Below, in pieces: positions 11,571 through 22,598 of a DNA stretch of 64,000 nucleotides. The number at the start of each line of letters is the position of its first letter. Positions within the stretch are counted from its first letter, which is position 1. Under the pieces are notes generated by a model. That model saw only the letters and a list, made by a program, of their open reading frames with translations. It was not told where the DNA came from and searched no databases. Position numbers and translations under genes: made by a program. The stretch spans positions 110,719,235 through 110,783,234 of the forward strand of contig CM070874.1 in NCBI GenBank assembly GCA_036365515.1. The letters run 5' to 3'. The stretch is from Torymus aiolomorphi (Eukaryota > Arthropoda > Insecta > Hymenoptera > Torymidae).

Positions 11571-11599
11571 TTCCATTCCCTACAAATATCTTAACTTTC

Positions 11600-12080
11600 C
11601 ATCTATCTACTCCTCTGTTCCTGGCAAGTCGATACTGCTATCCTCATTCCTGTACCGCTTAACACATTATTGATATATTTTGTTTTATCCTAAGCGAAGC
11701 TCTTCTTCAGGGCAGCCAACGCAACTACCACTTACTAAAGACATCAGCTAGGCGAAGATATCGTAGAAGTGACGGCGAAGGTCTAATTGAATGGAGTATG
11801 CGCTCCGGCGACAGACTCGAGTAAGTATTTCATTTCGGATTTGGCCTTTATCCTGTAGTATGGCCGAACCTAGCCTCCAACTTTCCATCTGTTTACTCCT
11901 CTATTCCTGGCAGTTCAATGCTGCTTTCCTCATCCCCACTGCTTAACACATTATTAATAGATTTTGTTTTGCGCTAGGCGAAGAGCTCCTGCAGAGGACA
12001 ACGCGTCTTCGTGAATAATTCTACTCTCGTCGAGGGCAGCCAACGCATCTACCACTTCCTGAGAACATCACCTAGGCGAA
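11600..12080 (+). repeat. imperfect direct duplication (~170 bp units)
   Basis: The segment at about 11605-11770 is repeated at about 11885-12080. Shared blocks are TACTCCTCTGTTCCTGGCA, CGCTTAACACATTATT and GGCAGCCAACGCA. The second copy carries an extra stretch in the middle. Confidence 0.65.
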
Positions 12081-12095
12081 CAAGCGAAGACGCAA

Positions 12096-12915
12096 TCGAG
12101 CTGTCCCGTCACCTGGACACAAAACCTACGGAATCCACTATCCGGACTCCATCATCAGCCGCCTGAAATGCCTAGACCTCGCATCCGATCGGTTTCCACA
12201 CCTGGACTCAAAAATCTACGGAGCGCATCACCTACACTCTGTCATCGGCCACTTGGAACAGCTAGACCTAGCATTCGAGCTGTCCCGTCACCTCGACACA
12301 AAAACCTATTGAGCGCATAACCTACACTTTATCACCGGCCATCTGGAACAGCTAGACCTCGCAATCAAGCTGTCCCGTCACCTGGACACAAAAACCTACA
12401 GAGTGCACTACCCGGGCTCCATCATCAGCCGCCTGAAAAAGCTAGACCTTGCAATCAAGCTGTCTCGTCACCTGGACACAAAAACGAACAGAGCGCACTA
12501 CCCGGACTCCATCATCAGCCCCCTACAACAGCTAGACCTCGTATTCAAGATGTCCCGTCACCTGGACACAAGAACCTACGGAGCGCACTACCCAGACTCC
12601 ATCATCAGCCACCTGGAACAGCCAGACCTCACATTCGAGCTGTCCCGTCACCTGGACACAAAAACCTCCAGAGCGCATCACCTACTACACTCTATCATCG
12701 GCCATCTGAAACACCTAGACCTCGTAATCGAGCTGTGCCGACACGTGGATACAAAAATCTACGAAGCGTATCATCTAGACTCTATCATCAGCCGCGTGGA
12801 ACAGCTAGACCTCGCATTCGAGATGTCCCGACACCTGGACTCAAAAACCTATGAAGCGCACTACCTAGACTCCATTATCGGCGCTCCTTACACAGCTCAC
12901 TTGTTTCTATATTAA
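12096..12915 (+). repeat. 90-bp tandem repeat encoding 30-residue units, about nine copies
   Basis: The block CTGTCCCGTCACCTGGACAC recurs about every 90 bases. In the frame open from about 12311 to the TAA at 12913-12915, about six units read as variants of SRHLDTKTYGAHYPDSIIS followed by HLEQLDLAFE. A TGA at about 12308 and a one-base deletion near 12125 break the same frame in the first units. Repeat differences are spread over many codons, while the frame stays open for 200 codons. I do not recognise a family. It could be a repetitive protein or simply a satellite whose period is a multiple of three. Confidence 0.6.
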
Positions 12916-13230
12916 TTACATTTTATTGCCTCAAGCGAGGAGCTGCTGTAAACGACATCGCAACGCCTTAAGTTTCTGCTGTCGCTGTTTTGCTATACGT
13001 CATCGGCCGCGTTCACTTGCTGCTCTCTATGGTAAAGAGTTACCATTCTGCGAAGAATAAGTCCGAATCGAGTAAGTTGATAATCTATCACGATTGTCTT
13101 GCTTGTTTTGCAGTATGAAACAAGCTTAGTTTTTTACGAGTATCCATTTTTAGGATTGCAGTTACAATCATGCGATGCGATGTCCTAAATTTTGAAATGT
13201 AAATAACTGAGACTACCGTAAAGTGACTAA
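12916..13230. other. stretch between the two repeat arrays, no gene seen
   Basis: Moderately GC-rich at first, then AT-rich. It includes a remnant resembling the 11.6-12.0 kb duplication (CAAGCGAGGAGCTGCTG). No gene can be supported. Confidence 0.4.
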
Positions 13231-13249
13231 CGTGCATCTCATTATAATA

Positions 13250-13875
13250 AGAAATGTGTATAGGCGAAATACGCATATTTGTTAATAATAGAACATGTGT
13301 ATAGGCGAAATACACAAAATTATTTATAATAAAATGCGTATAGGCGAAATGCGCACGATTATTAACATTGAAAAGTGTGTATAAGCGAAATACGCATAAT
13401 TATTTATAAAAGAAAATGCGTATAGACGAAATACGCACAATTATTTGCAAATAAAAATGCGTTTATGTGAAATACGCACTACTATTAACATTAAAAAATG
13501 TGTATACGCAAAATACGCATAATTATTTATCAAAGGAAATACGTATACGTGAAATACGTACAATATTGTTTATAATAAAAAATGCGTACAAAATACGCAC
13601 ACTCATTTACAATAAAGAATGCGCGTAGACGAAATACGCTATATCTCTTTACAATAAAAAATGCGTATAGGCGAAATACGCATCTCTTTCTCTTTATAAT
13701 AAAAAAAATGCGTATAGGCAAAATACGCATATCTCTTTCTCTTTATAATAAAAAAATGCGTATATGCGAAATACGCATATCTATTTCTCTTTGTAATAAA
13801 AAAATGCGTATAGGCGAAATACGCATATCCCTTCACAATAAAAAATGCGTATAGGCGAAATACGTAAATTTTGAT
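13250..13875. repeat. array of ~15 short hairpin repeats (period ~41 bp)
   Basis: The consensus GCGTATAGGCGAAATACGC (GCGTAT pairing with ATACGC around a 7-base loop) recurs about 15 times, separated by AT-rich spacers of about 20-28 bases. Early spacers resemble ATTATTTATAATAAAA; later ones include TCTCTTTCTCTTTATAATAA. Compensating differences occur in the stem: some units start GTGTAT and others ACGTAT. The array lies 210 bases inside the right end of the TTAA element. Open frames through it on both strands are artefacts of the repetition. Confidence 0.9.
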
Positions 13876-14429
13876 TTTAACAATAGAAAATACAGATTTT
13901 TATTATTATAGTATAATAATAATAGAGATCTTTAATATTTTTGAAATATGTAGCGCCATCTATGTTAAAATCTATTAGGATTTTCCAGAGATGGCCCTTG
14001 TGTCATATTTTATCAATAGTATGTACTTCCTACTTTACCGACCTATGGGTCGGTCAAATCGCAGAATTGAGTTTGACACCCCCTTAACATTTATTAAATT
14101 GTGGACCATAATTTGAGTCAAAGGTTTTAGACGCATCCCATTAACATTCATCAATTAGTTCAGCCTGTAGTTTACTGCTGGTCATAATAAATTGTAGTTT
14201 CCAATAGAGGACTTTAAAGATATAAATAAAAATATTACAATAATAATATATATCCTGTTGCCTTTATTTGTATTATGGCACATAATGCCAATATTAACAG
14301 TGATTTGAATTATTTGAAATATTTACTACTCTATGACGAGAACATAATTTAACTTACTAATGAAATAACGGATGTAACAATTATTTTATCTTCTTATATT
14401 TTGTTTTTACGTATTTTTTCAGATTAATC

Positions 14430-15918
14430 ATGAATACTACAAGCAGAAAAAAATGTATAAAATGTGGTATGAGCACTAAAAAAATAGGTGGTTCCAAAAA
14501 ATATTAATACACATGCCGAGGTGGTTGAATTTGAAGAATACATCAACAAACGAATTCTAACTCTCGGAACGTCAACTAAGCACTTGTGGTATTTTTGTTG
14601 AGACTACGTAGTGGTAATTCGAACAACATGATTTCTGCTTTACTTGGACTTGAGCGCCCTCAGAAGGTCTCAGAATTCTCAGATTCGGTTTTGAAGTGTT
14701 TCAGAGAAGACGTTTTACCTTCACGTTTTGGTCTAAAAGTTGTTTGTCGGCAAGATTTGATTCAAAATCAGACAGCACCAATGGCAAAGAAATTGCACAA
14801 TATTGGGGATGATCAACTCGGTTTAGTTTATGACGGGACGTATCTGCGGCACGAAAAGAGCAGCAACAACGAATATCAGAGAAAATTGTACTCTGGACAA
14901 AAGAAGTCACCTTTGTGTAAACCGTTTACAATCTGTTCAGCAAATGGTTACATTCTTGATATGCTGCCATTTTATGCCAACCAGAATGATGCGTCAATTT
15001 TAGAAGCTGTTATAAAGGAACCAGAAGGTTTGAGTGAATAATTGAAAGAAGGAGATATTTTTGTTGTTGACAGGGGCTTTCGTGACGTTGTACAAAAGTT
15101 AGAAGAAAAAAATTATCAAATATTAATGCCGGTTTTGAAAGGTAAAAGAAATCAGTTAACTACTGCTGAAGCGAATAGTTATCGTCACGTAACCTGTATC
15201 CGATGGGTTGTTGAAGCGGTAAATTGCGTAATAAGTCAAAAGTACAAGCTTCTTCATAACCAATTCGATAACAAAATGCTTCCTGACGCTGGCCTGTACA
15301 GCAAAATAGCATGTTTTCTTGTGAACACTTTTGGAAAGCGTTTTATTTCTAATAAATCTGGGACTTTATTGACTTTATCTGGGATTTTATTGAACAGATA
15401 GAAGTTAAGAATTTTTTGAAAATTCCTTAACGATGGATGCAGAAAATGGAAGATGGAGTCGGCGAATAACTCTTTTTCAAAAATTGACATCAAATGAAAT
15501 TCTTGACTTTCCTGAATGCACCGAAAAAGATCTAAAAATATTTTTCACCGGAACCTATCAACTGCAACAGTCTATATCCTATTTAGCGGAATTATCAGAT
15601 GAAGATGGTAATCTAGATTTCCTTTATTTAAAGGAGACTCCTGAAATCATAAAAATCCAAGTACGATCGCGCCATATAAAATCGAAACGCTACAACTGTT
15701 ATGTATATTACAGACCAAATTCTATCGTATACCGAGGTATTCTACGTTACTTTTGTGAATGTGCTAATGGTATGAGAACGATCGGTAGCTGTTCGTACGT
15801 GGCAGCAGTAATATATTATCTCCTGTCAAAAATAATAAGACCAGCTGAAAAACTGACGATAATATTTGAAAGAGAAGGCGTCACACCTGTTATAAATAAT
15901 GATAGTGATGAAGACTGA
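14430..15918 (+). pseudogene. broken DDE transposase with SWIM-type zinc finger (DDE_Tnp_4/ISL2EU-like)
   Basis: A transposase gene in at least three frames. 14430-14507 starts MNTTSRKKCIKCGMST, a short CxxC N-terminus, then breaks. From about 14586 the frame resumes with LLRLRSGNSNN and the catalytic core: first Asp in YDGTYLRHEKSS, second in VVDRGFRD, Glu in RWVVEAVN. An in-frame TAA at 15039-15041 interrupts the core just before LKEGDIFVVDRGF. After a TAG at 15399 the reading shifts. The frame 15433-15918 holds a SWIM-like finger (YFCECANGMRTIGSC, then YVAAVIYYLL), which in these transposases lies C-terminal to the DDE core. Order and spacing match the family; the stops and frameshift make it inactive. 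It lies just inside the right inverted repeat and is probably the element's own transposase. Confidence 0.85.
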
Positions 15919-16071
15919 TTTGTAATAAATCTTATTTTTTTTTTTTTTTCTAATAAAATATAAGTTGGTACATAACCCTAATAAAAATTCTGATTTGATT
16001 TTATTCAATTAGATTTTGGTGTTTCTCTTAAGATTTTGAGTTTTCTAATTACAAACAATATAAAGTAAATC

Positions 16072-16789
16072 AAATTGATTGTTTTTGTGTTGAACCAGAC
16101 AATAAAAATCGCACAAAATATAGTTGTTCTCTCTAAAATCGATATTTAATTGTTTTAAGTTTTGTATAGCTTATGTACTGTTATTTCCAGATACAAATAG
16201 AGTGAAAAATATGATTATCACATAAATTCCATGTTTCCGCTGAGATAAACGTTAAAAAAATATAAAAAATCTCGATTTTACGTAAAAAACCGTAGGAAAA
16301 ATAGATGAATATATGATTTATTCTTCCACATTCCATATTTTATGATTCCAAACAACATATTTAAGATAGAAATATATAATTTTGATATAAAATAGGCCAA
16401 TACAAACTTTTTTAGGCGAACTTCATGTCATACAATGAGTAAAAATACCGAAAAATAGGGAAAAAATGGGTTTTTAATTTTTGTAACCACTGCGCACCAA
16501 TTTAAAAAATCAGAAAAAATTTTTTCTAATAATTTGATACAAAATATATAATATATATTTTTTCCAAGATATCGTCGCAAACCCAATTTAAAAAGATCAA
16601 AAATTCGCCAAGATATCGTAAATATACTCAAAATGAGAAAGGGGCCTTAAAAGGATCTGTTTGGGGATAGGGGTCTAACACCAGTGGGAAAAGGTTTCTT
16701 TAATCATGAGAAAAAAGATCCTCTTGGTATGATAGTTCCAGGCTTGGGGGCATTTTTTACCATCTTACCCCGCTAGGCCCTTTTAAGGT
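16072..16789 (-). repeat. right long terminal inverted repeat of the 14 kb element
   Basis: Inverted counterpart of 2793-3630. The inner edge TTGTTTTTGTGTTGAACC pairs with the left copy at about 3609-3626. The outer tip is GCTAGGCCC, a T-run and AAGGT. Confidence 0.85.
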
Positions 16790-17160
16790 TTACGGTAAGT
16801 TCAATTAGTAAAAAAATTTTTTTCGAGACACCAAATCTACCTTCTGTATTTGATTTTTCTACTACTATATATCATATCCAACAATGCCCATTTAGGGCGT
16901 AAAGGTATACTTTATACCCTTGATACGAAAAGTACTGCTTAATAATCATCTTTCTACAAAAGAAAACCAGTGTTAATTTTTTATTATGGTTGAAGATTGT
17001 TCTAAGATGTACGAAACCAATACCTAACTCAACCTGAACAAATTAAGAATGATATTTAAGTTTCTGATTTAGAATACTATTTACTATCAAGGGGAATGAT
17101 TGTAACTTTCTCACAGAAAAATCTTGACTATTTTAAAATAGATACGCTTTACGATTATTT
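16790..17160. other. AT-rich intergenic stretch right of the 14 kb element
   Basis: No gene, repeat array or RNA seen. Confidence 0.4.
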
Positions 17161-17208
17161 TGCATATTCAATATTATATATAATCGTAAAATTTGCACAT
17201 CTATTTCC

Positions 17209-17451
17209 TTGTTAGATCGCTTTAATGAACATAAAATCAAAAATCCGCGGAGAAGAGGGCCGAAGGAACAAACCGTTTCTTATGTACGTACTGAAACGTG
17301 CCGTCCATATTTTTACTCGTATAGTGAGGGCCTGTGGAACTCGTTTCTCTCGTCTCTAAGGCACTTATCAAGCAACAATAGATTTAGATCCGTAGTGCGG
17401 GAATATAATATGTATATAACATGGACTTGTCCACCCTACTTTATCAAGTAA
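17209..17451 (+). pseudogene. C-terminal remnant of a LINE reverse transcriptase
   Basis: An 80-codon open piece ending in TAA. Its middle part, SYSEGLWNSFLSSLRHLSSN, followed by RFRSVVREY, resembles the conserved end of Jockey/CR1-type ORF2 proteins (pattern WNSLPxSLR-x-S-x-F-x-L). There is no upstream RT domain, so this would be a strongly 5'-truncated copy. The assignment rests on one motif. Confidence 0.45.
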
Positions 17452-17806
17452 TCACTTTAATCGGTCAGTTATTGTATTCTAGCATTATTGTTTATTAATT
17501 TACTTTATTTGGTCTTATCTACCGGATTGCAATAGAAGGATTCTAATTTATTAGATGAATGAATGCATGGATGTATGATTAAATGTGGATATTTTCTTTT
17601 ACGTATATTAATCTGCATTGTACTCATTGACTACATAATTATTTCTCTATTATTTATCATTTAATTAACTTATTTTTTGGAATATTTTATGTACGATTTC
17701 GACAGCGATACACATGTATGTGTATCGACAATGCATGTTACCATGATTGTAATAGTTTTGTAGATACTGAAATAAAAGGCTATGCTATTTAGCTTATCGT
17801 AATTTT

Positions 17807-17825
17807 GCTTCCTCCTAGAGGAAGC
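17807..17825. repeat. 19-bp palindrome-like terminus, left copy
   Basis: GCTTCCTCCTAGAGGAAGC. The exact reverse complement occurs at 22366-22384, and similarity continues for roughly 60 bases on the inner side of both (ATTGTAATAGTAAAATTTT here). A long GT tract follows about 90 bases further in. Confidence 0.75.
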
Positions 17826-17911
17826 ATTGTAATAGTAAAATTTTAAGTTTCGTTAAATCGCTCTAGAAACACGAATAGGGTGATAGAAGTTCGATCACAT
17901 AATTTTAGAAA

Positions 17912-17912
<1 letters not shown>

Positions 17913-18006
<94 letters not shown>
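17913..18006. repeat. (GT)n microsatellite
   Basis: 47 uninterrupted GT units close to the 17807-17825 terminus. Confidence 0.97.
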
Positions 18007-18008
<2 letters not shown>

Positions 18009-18174
18009 CCGTTTTATCTTAGAATTATTCTGAGATATAATTATTATTTCTCTATAATTATTTGTACCTTAAACAAATTGAATAAAATAAGTGTGAAATA
18101 ACAAAAGATTTAAATACTAAGAAAAAAATATGGAATTTACAAATATTAATAAATTATTAAATCAATGAAAAAGG

Positions 18175-18562
18175 AAATTGGAATCGTCCAATGAGATTGC
18201 AGGATTTTAAAATTGACCAGGCACGTTCGGAACGAATCAACTTCCCTCGGGTGTAAATAACTGGAGTAAAATTGTTGTAATTTTTCATTTTTTGATAATA
18301 TGAGTAAATTTAAAATTTTACTCGGGTAAAACTACCGGAAGGGATAATTAAATATAAGGTAGTTGACCGGACAATGCCGTCATAAAAGTCACAATATCGG
18401 AAAAATTGTGCTGTAAGCATATTATGTATGGTGGAAACTCCTCATTTATTATTGTATACTATTGCGTAAACATTAACCCTAAATTGGAATCGTCCAATGA
18501 GATTGCAGGATTTTAAAATTGACTAGGCAGGTTCTGAAAGAATCAACTTCCGTCGGGTGTAC
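18175..18562 (+). repeat. pair of 80-bp direct repeats, 308 bp apart
   Basis: 18175-18254 and 18483-18562 share AATTGGAATCGTCCAATGAG, then ATTGCAGGATTTTAAAATTG, ending in TCGGGTGT, with only a few differences. The 230 bases between them hold no gene. Confidence 0.8.
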
Positions 18563-18611
18563 ACTAATTTTTAAGAAAATTTAAAGAAAATCAATTTCCT
18601 GGTGAACTACT

Positions 18612-18827
18612 TTAAATTATATTTGAGTTTGAACTAGTTTATCGAATAATCGCGATTTAAGAAGTGAATATAGCAAGAATTACCCTCACTCAATTTTGAG
18701 ATACAAATTTTAAAGTTTAAACTTGTTTGAACTAATTTTTGGAATAATCGCGATTTAAGAAGTGAATATAGTAAAAATTATCCTCACTCAATTTTAAGAT
18801 AAATATTTTAAAGTTTAAATATTTATG
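18612..18827 (+). repeat. 98-bp tandem duplication
   Basis: The block GTTTGAACTA, then ATAATCGCGATTTAAGAAGT, occurs twice with a 98-base period. Confidence 0.8.
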
Positions 18828-18963
18828 GTTCACGGGAATATAATTATATATACACTCATTTTGCCTTTACAAAGTTATGTAAATGTTTTTATTTGCTGCC
18901 ACTGATATTTGTGTTTACATCATGTTTTATTTGCGTTTTTTTTTTATTAAGATGGTGTAAGAA

Positions 18964-19077
18964 ATGATAAAATCAACAATCAACGATATTTTATTGAAAA
19001 TAATAGAAGAGGATGACGAAAATTATAACGGACCATTAAAAAAATCTAAATTAGAAGTACAATCTCAATTTTTATAA
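18964..19077 (+). other. small open frame of 37 codons, doubtful
   Basis: ATG to TAA, encoding MIKSTINDILLKIIEEDDE and then a Lys-rich end. It has acidic and basic blocks and no recognised homology. It could be chance or the end of a decayed transposon protein. Confidence 0.15.
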
Positions 19078-19978
19078 TATATACACAATTATTTATAATA
19101 AAGATACACAATTATTGAATAATAATATATTTATAATGTAAAAAATTGAGTTATTATATATGATTTTGAAAATGTGAGTAACTTGATCTCAAGGTAGATA
19201 GCAATTTTTTAATTTTATATTTTAAAATATTACTTTTTTTTTAAATAAAATAAGTGTCAAATAACAAATAATTTCAATAATAAGAAAATACCACTGGCAA
19301 TTCATTGGCAAGATGCTTCCTCAAACTAATTTATCGATTCCATTTTTTAAATTTAAAAAACAAAAGTAACTTTTTCACAACAAAACTTTATTAATAAATA
19401 AAACTGTTTTCTTTGTGGTTCTTTGTTGTATATTAAACAATTTGACTGAATATAAAAAATATCTTTTCTGTTTTTTCATTTATGTATCCTATACAAACAA
19501 TTAATTATTGTTATAAAAAATTTTAAAGAAATACATTAGTTTGAGAAAGAAAAGTATATATTGGCAATAATCTAATAAATATTTGTTTTGAAGCCGGTAT
19601 TTAACTACTATCCTGCTCGATTTAGTGGTTTAAAGTTAATCCATCATTGTAACAATCTTTCTTAACAAAAGACAATGAATCGTTTTGAAATTTAACAGAG
19701 AGGTAGTTTTTTTCATATTTAGGAATCGATATTGTTATGAAATATTTTTATGAAATTTTTACGAAATTCATATTTTGAAAGTCAATTATTATCGTTGCCC
19801 TAGTACACGTTGCCACGAGACTCAATCTGAAATTACTTTCTCGGGGATATGCCCTAGTACACAATAATTATTTTAGTTATATATGATATACAAATTAAAT
19901 AGAACTATTGCATATTTTGCTCTAAAACTTTATATTTGTGTTTTGGGGCTAATTTAGAATGAGTAAAAAAATTTCGAC

Positions 19979-20700
19979 CAACATAACCTCTTGAAATTTT
20001 AACACAATGTTGTACTCGATAATTGTAATAAGTGGTAAAAATTTTTAGTCAATCGATTGATATTCTTTTTAAATATTCTTTTTAAAAATGCAAATATAAG
20101 AAGTTTATAAAAAAATTTTAACCTCAAATATCTTTGGTCACAACGGTGGTCAGATTTTTTTCGGCAAAGAACTGAAATCTTTAGATATAAAGAAGCTAAT
20201 TCTTTGCCAAATTTCAAAACGATTCGTTGACTTTTACTCCTGATATCGTTAACGAAAGAAAACGCACCAGTTTTCAAAAATAATTTTTTTATCGGAAACA
20301 AATCAACATAACCTCTTGAAATTTTAACATAATTTTGTATTCGATAAGGGTAATAAGTTGCAAAAATTTTGAATACATCAATCGAATATTCTTTTTAAAA
20401 ATGCAAATATAAGAAATTTATAAAAGAATTTTAACCTCAAATATCTTTGGTCACAACGGTCAGATTTTTTTGGGCAAAGAACTGACTCTTTAGACATAAA
20501 AAAGCTAATTCTCTGCCAAATTTCAAAACGATTCATTGACTTTTACTCCTGTTATCGTAAAGGAAAGAAAACGCACTTGTTTTCAAAAATAATTTTTTTC
20601 TCGGAAACAAATCAACATAACCTCTTGAAATGTTAACACAATGTTGTACTCGATAAGTGTAACAAGTGAAAAAATTTTGAGTGGAAAAATGAAAAAGTTT
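19979..20700 (+). repeat. ~320-bp tandem repeat, about 2.2 copies
   Basis: AACATAACCTCTTGAAATTT recurs at about 19981, 20306 and 20618. Each unit continues with ATGCAAATATAAGAA, then CCTCAAATATCTTTGGTCAC. Confidence 0.85.
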
Positions 20701-21119
20701 TTGAGATATTAATTAAAGAAATATAAACCATATTTTCATTAATAACAAATGACAGGCTAGAGATAATTTAAATTTAAAAAAAAGAAATTGTTTGTAATTT
20801 AAAGACCTTTTAATAAAAATTTAGTTTATTAAGTAATACTGGCTGAAACAAATTAAAAACCGCTTCCAATTCATTGGCCCGTAGCTTCCTCAACCGTAAT
20901 TTTTTGATTCCTGTAATTAATTTATAATAACAAAATTTATAATTTTTTAAAAAATTTATTGCATAATTATAATTAAATTCATTTATGAATATTAAAAATT
21001 TTTAATTTTTAAATTTATTTATTTATTTATTATTTATTTATATCAAATTTATATAAATTTTGAGCTTATAAATAAAGTTATCATTTGAAATAGAAGTAAA
21101 ATATCTATATTTTATAATA

Positions 21120-21960
21120 AAACAAATAGCTATCACGGTTGTTTTGTAATTAACAAAAACGTGTTTTTTTTATATTTCATAATTCATATTCTTTAAGAAA
21201 AAAAAAATTAATAGCTATCATTGTTCTTTTGTTATTAACAAAAACGTGTTTTTTTAAAAAAGTTCATAACTCACAAATAAATTATAATAATGCAGAATAT
21301 AATGCATTCATAATGCATAATTCATAATTATAATAGATTATAATAGATATAATTTTTAAACATTTTAATTCATTTTGTTGGTTGGTTTTTTAAAAATTAA
21401 AAAAATACTGATGATAACATCATTGGAGTTATGAGTTTTAAAAAAAAAAACACGTTTTTGTTTTTGATGATAACTAAAGAACCGTGATAGATAGAAAATT
21501 AATTTTTTTAGAAAATATAGGTATTTTAATTCTCTTTCGAATGCCACCCACCCCATTCAGATACATAGAGCCGTTCTCGAGAAATTACGATTTTTAAAAA
21601 ATGTCAAAAAATTTTTAACCTCAAATATCTCTGAAATTTATGGACCAATCATTTTGCCCAAAGAACTCGACCGAGAACTATAAAAAATCTACCTCTAAAA
21701 GGAATTTTGAAGCCATTAAGTCAATTTTACTCTTGTAATCGTTGGACATACAAAACTGATTTATTTCATTTTTCAATTTTTTACTCAAAATCTAGCCTAC
21801 AGAATGTATTCAAATTTCAACATATTATAGCTATTTACATTCTGTATTATCATGATTTTTCTCAAAAAAATTGACCGTTAAGTTTAGGAGTTATAAGCTT
21901 CCAAAAAAACACGTTTTTCTTAATAACAAATGAACGGTGATAGCTATAAACTGTTTTTTT
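21120..21960. repeat. repeated ~80-bp segments in both orientations
   Basis: Blocks like AACAAAAACGTGTTTTTTT with ATAGCTATCA recur at about 21130 and 21212. Inverse copies lie near 21450-21490 and a related one near 21900-21960. Confidence 0.6.
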
Positions 21961-22199
21961 TTAGAAAATATAGGTATTTTAATTCTCTTTCGAACGCTAC
22001 CCATCAGATTCTAATAACTCGATCCTATCATTAAAAAAAATCAAAAAACAGTTTTAAGAAAATCGAAAATTTGAAAAAAACAAAAACGCATCGCCCGAAT
22101 CAAAAAACGGGTTTTTGACCCGCCATCACGCAAAAAAAAAAACAAAAAAAAATGAGACCTGTCCGGTCAAAATCGACCGAGTAGAAGCTGAGATCCAGG

Positions 22200-22202
<3 letters not shown>

Positions 22203-22267
<65 letters not shown>
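22203..22267. repeat. (CA)n microsatellite
   Basis: About 32 CA units, about 100 bases inside the 22366-22384 terminus. This mirrors the GT tract next to 17807-17825. Confidence 0.97.
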
Positions 22268-22271
<4 letters not shown>

Positions 22272-22365
22272 GACATTTTTCAAAAACCATGTATTTTGAT
22301 TCCTAACGCCTCGGAACACAATTATAACATGTTTTTACAACAACTCAAAAATTTACTATCACAAA

Positions 22366-22384
22366 GCTTCCTCTAGGAGGAAGC
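22366..22384. repeat. 19-bp palindrome-like terminus, right copy
   Basis: GCTTCCTCTAGGAGGAAGC, the exact reverse complement of 17807-17825. A degenerate further copy (GCTTCGTCTTTGAGGAAGC) sits at about 22695-22713, again about 100 bases after a CA tract. Confidence 0.75.
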
Positions 22385-22544
22385 ATAAATCAAAAAAACG
22401 AAAACCTCAAAATCATTTTTTGGTTATAAAGAAAAAAATTGGTAAAATCAAAAAGTAGGTTATGCTCTCTCTATTCTTCTCCGAAACGAAGAGAATAAGC
22501 CTTTTCCGATGTAATTCGGTCGATCGGTTCAAAAGTTATCGCCT

Positions 22545-22548
<4 letters not shown>

Positions 22549-22596
<48 letters not shown>
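22549..22596. repeat. (CA)n microsatellite
   Basis: About 24 CA units beside the degenerate terminus at about 22695-22713. Confidence 0.97.

Positions 22597-22598
<2 letters not shown>

Larger units (their letters stand above)
7103..14083. mobile_element. 7 kb TTAA-flanked DNA transposon, apparently non-autonomous
   Basis: The left tip GGGGGTGTCAAACTCAATT and the right tip (its reverse complement, 14065-14083) match exactly over 19 bases, with a further ACCGACC shared inside. Both are abutted by TTAA (7099-7102 and 14084-14087), the target duplication made by piggyBac and Kolobok transposases. No transposase frame is found between the ends. The cargo is a palindrome near the left end, a GC-rich exon-like cassette, and four kinds of internal repeats between 9.4 and 13.9 kb. 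It is inserted within the 14 kb element. Confidence 0.8.
2793..16789. mobile_element. composite ~14 kb DNA transposon with long terminal inverted repeats
   Basis: The two ends are inverted copies of each other: 2793-3630 on the left and about 16072-16789 on the right. Both tips share ACCT, a short A-run and GGGCCTAGC, followed by GTAAGATGGTA. Similarity continues through the whole repeat, with indels. The interior holds a broken DDE transposase gene next to the right repeat, a second 7 kb element flanked by TTAA, and a LINE insertion at the left repeat. The target duplication is unclear: TAC lies outside the left tip and TTAC outside the right. Autonomous elements of this transposase type are a few kb long, so the present size comes from nested insertions. 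Confidence 0.8.

Noticed and set aside
13530..13854. Four overlapping frames with Tyr/Phe/Arg repeats
   Set aside because: They are translations of the 41-bp hairpin array on both strands, which stays open because of repetition.
13250..13875. CRISPR array
   Set aside because: The layout resembles repeat-spacer units, but the spacers are low-complexity and related to each other, there are no cas genes and the DNA is eukaryotic transposon sequence.
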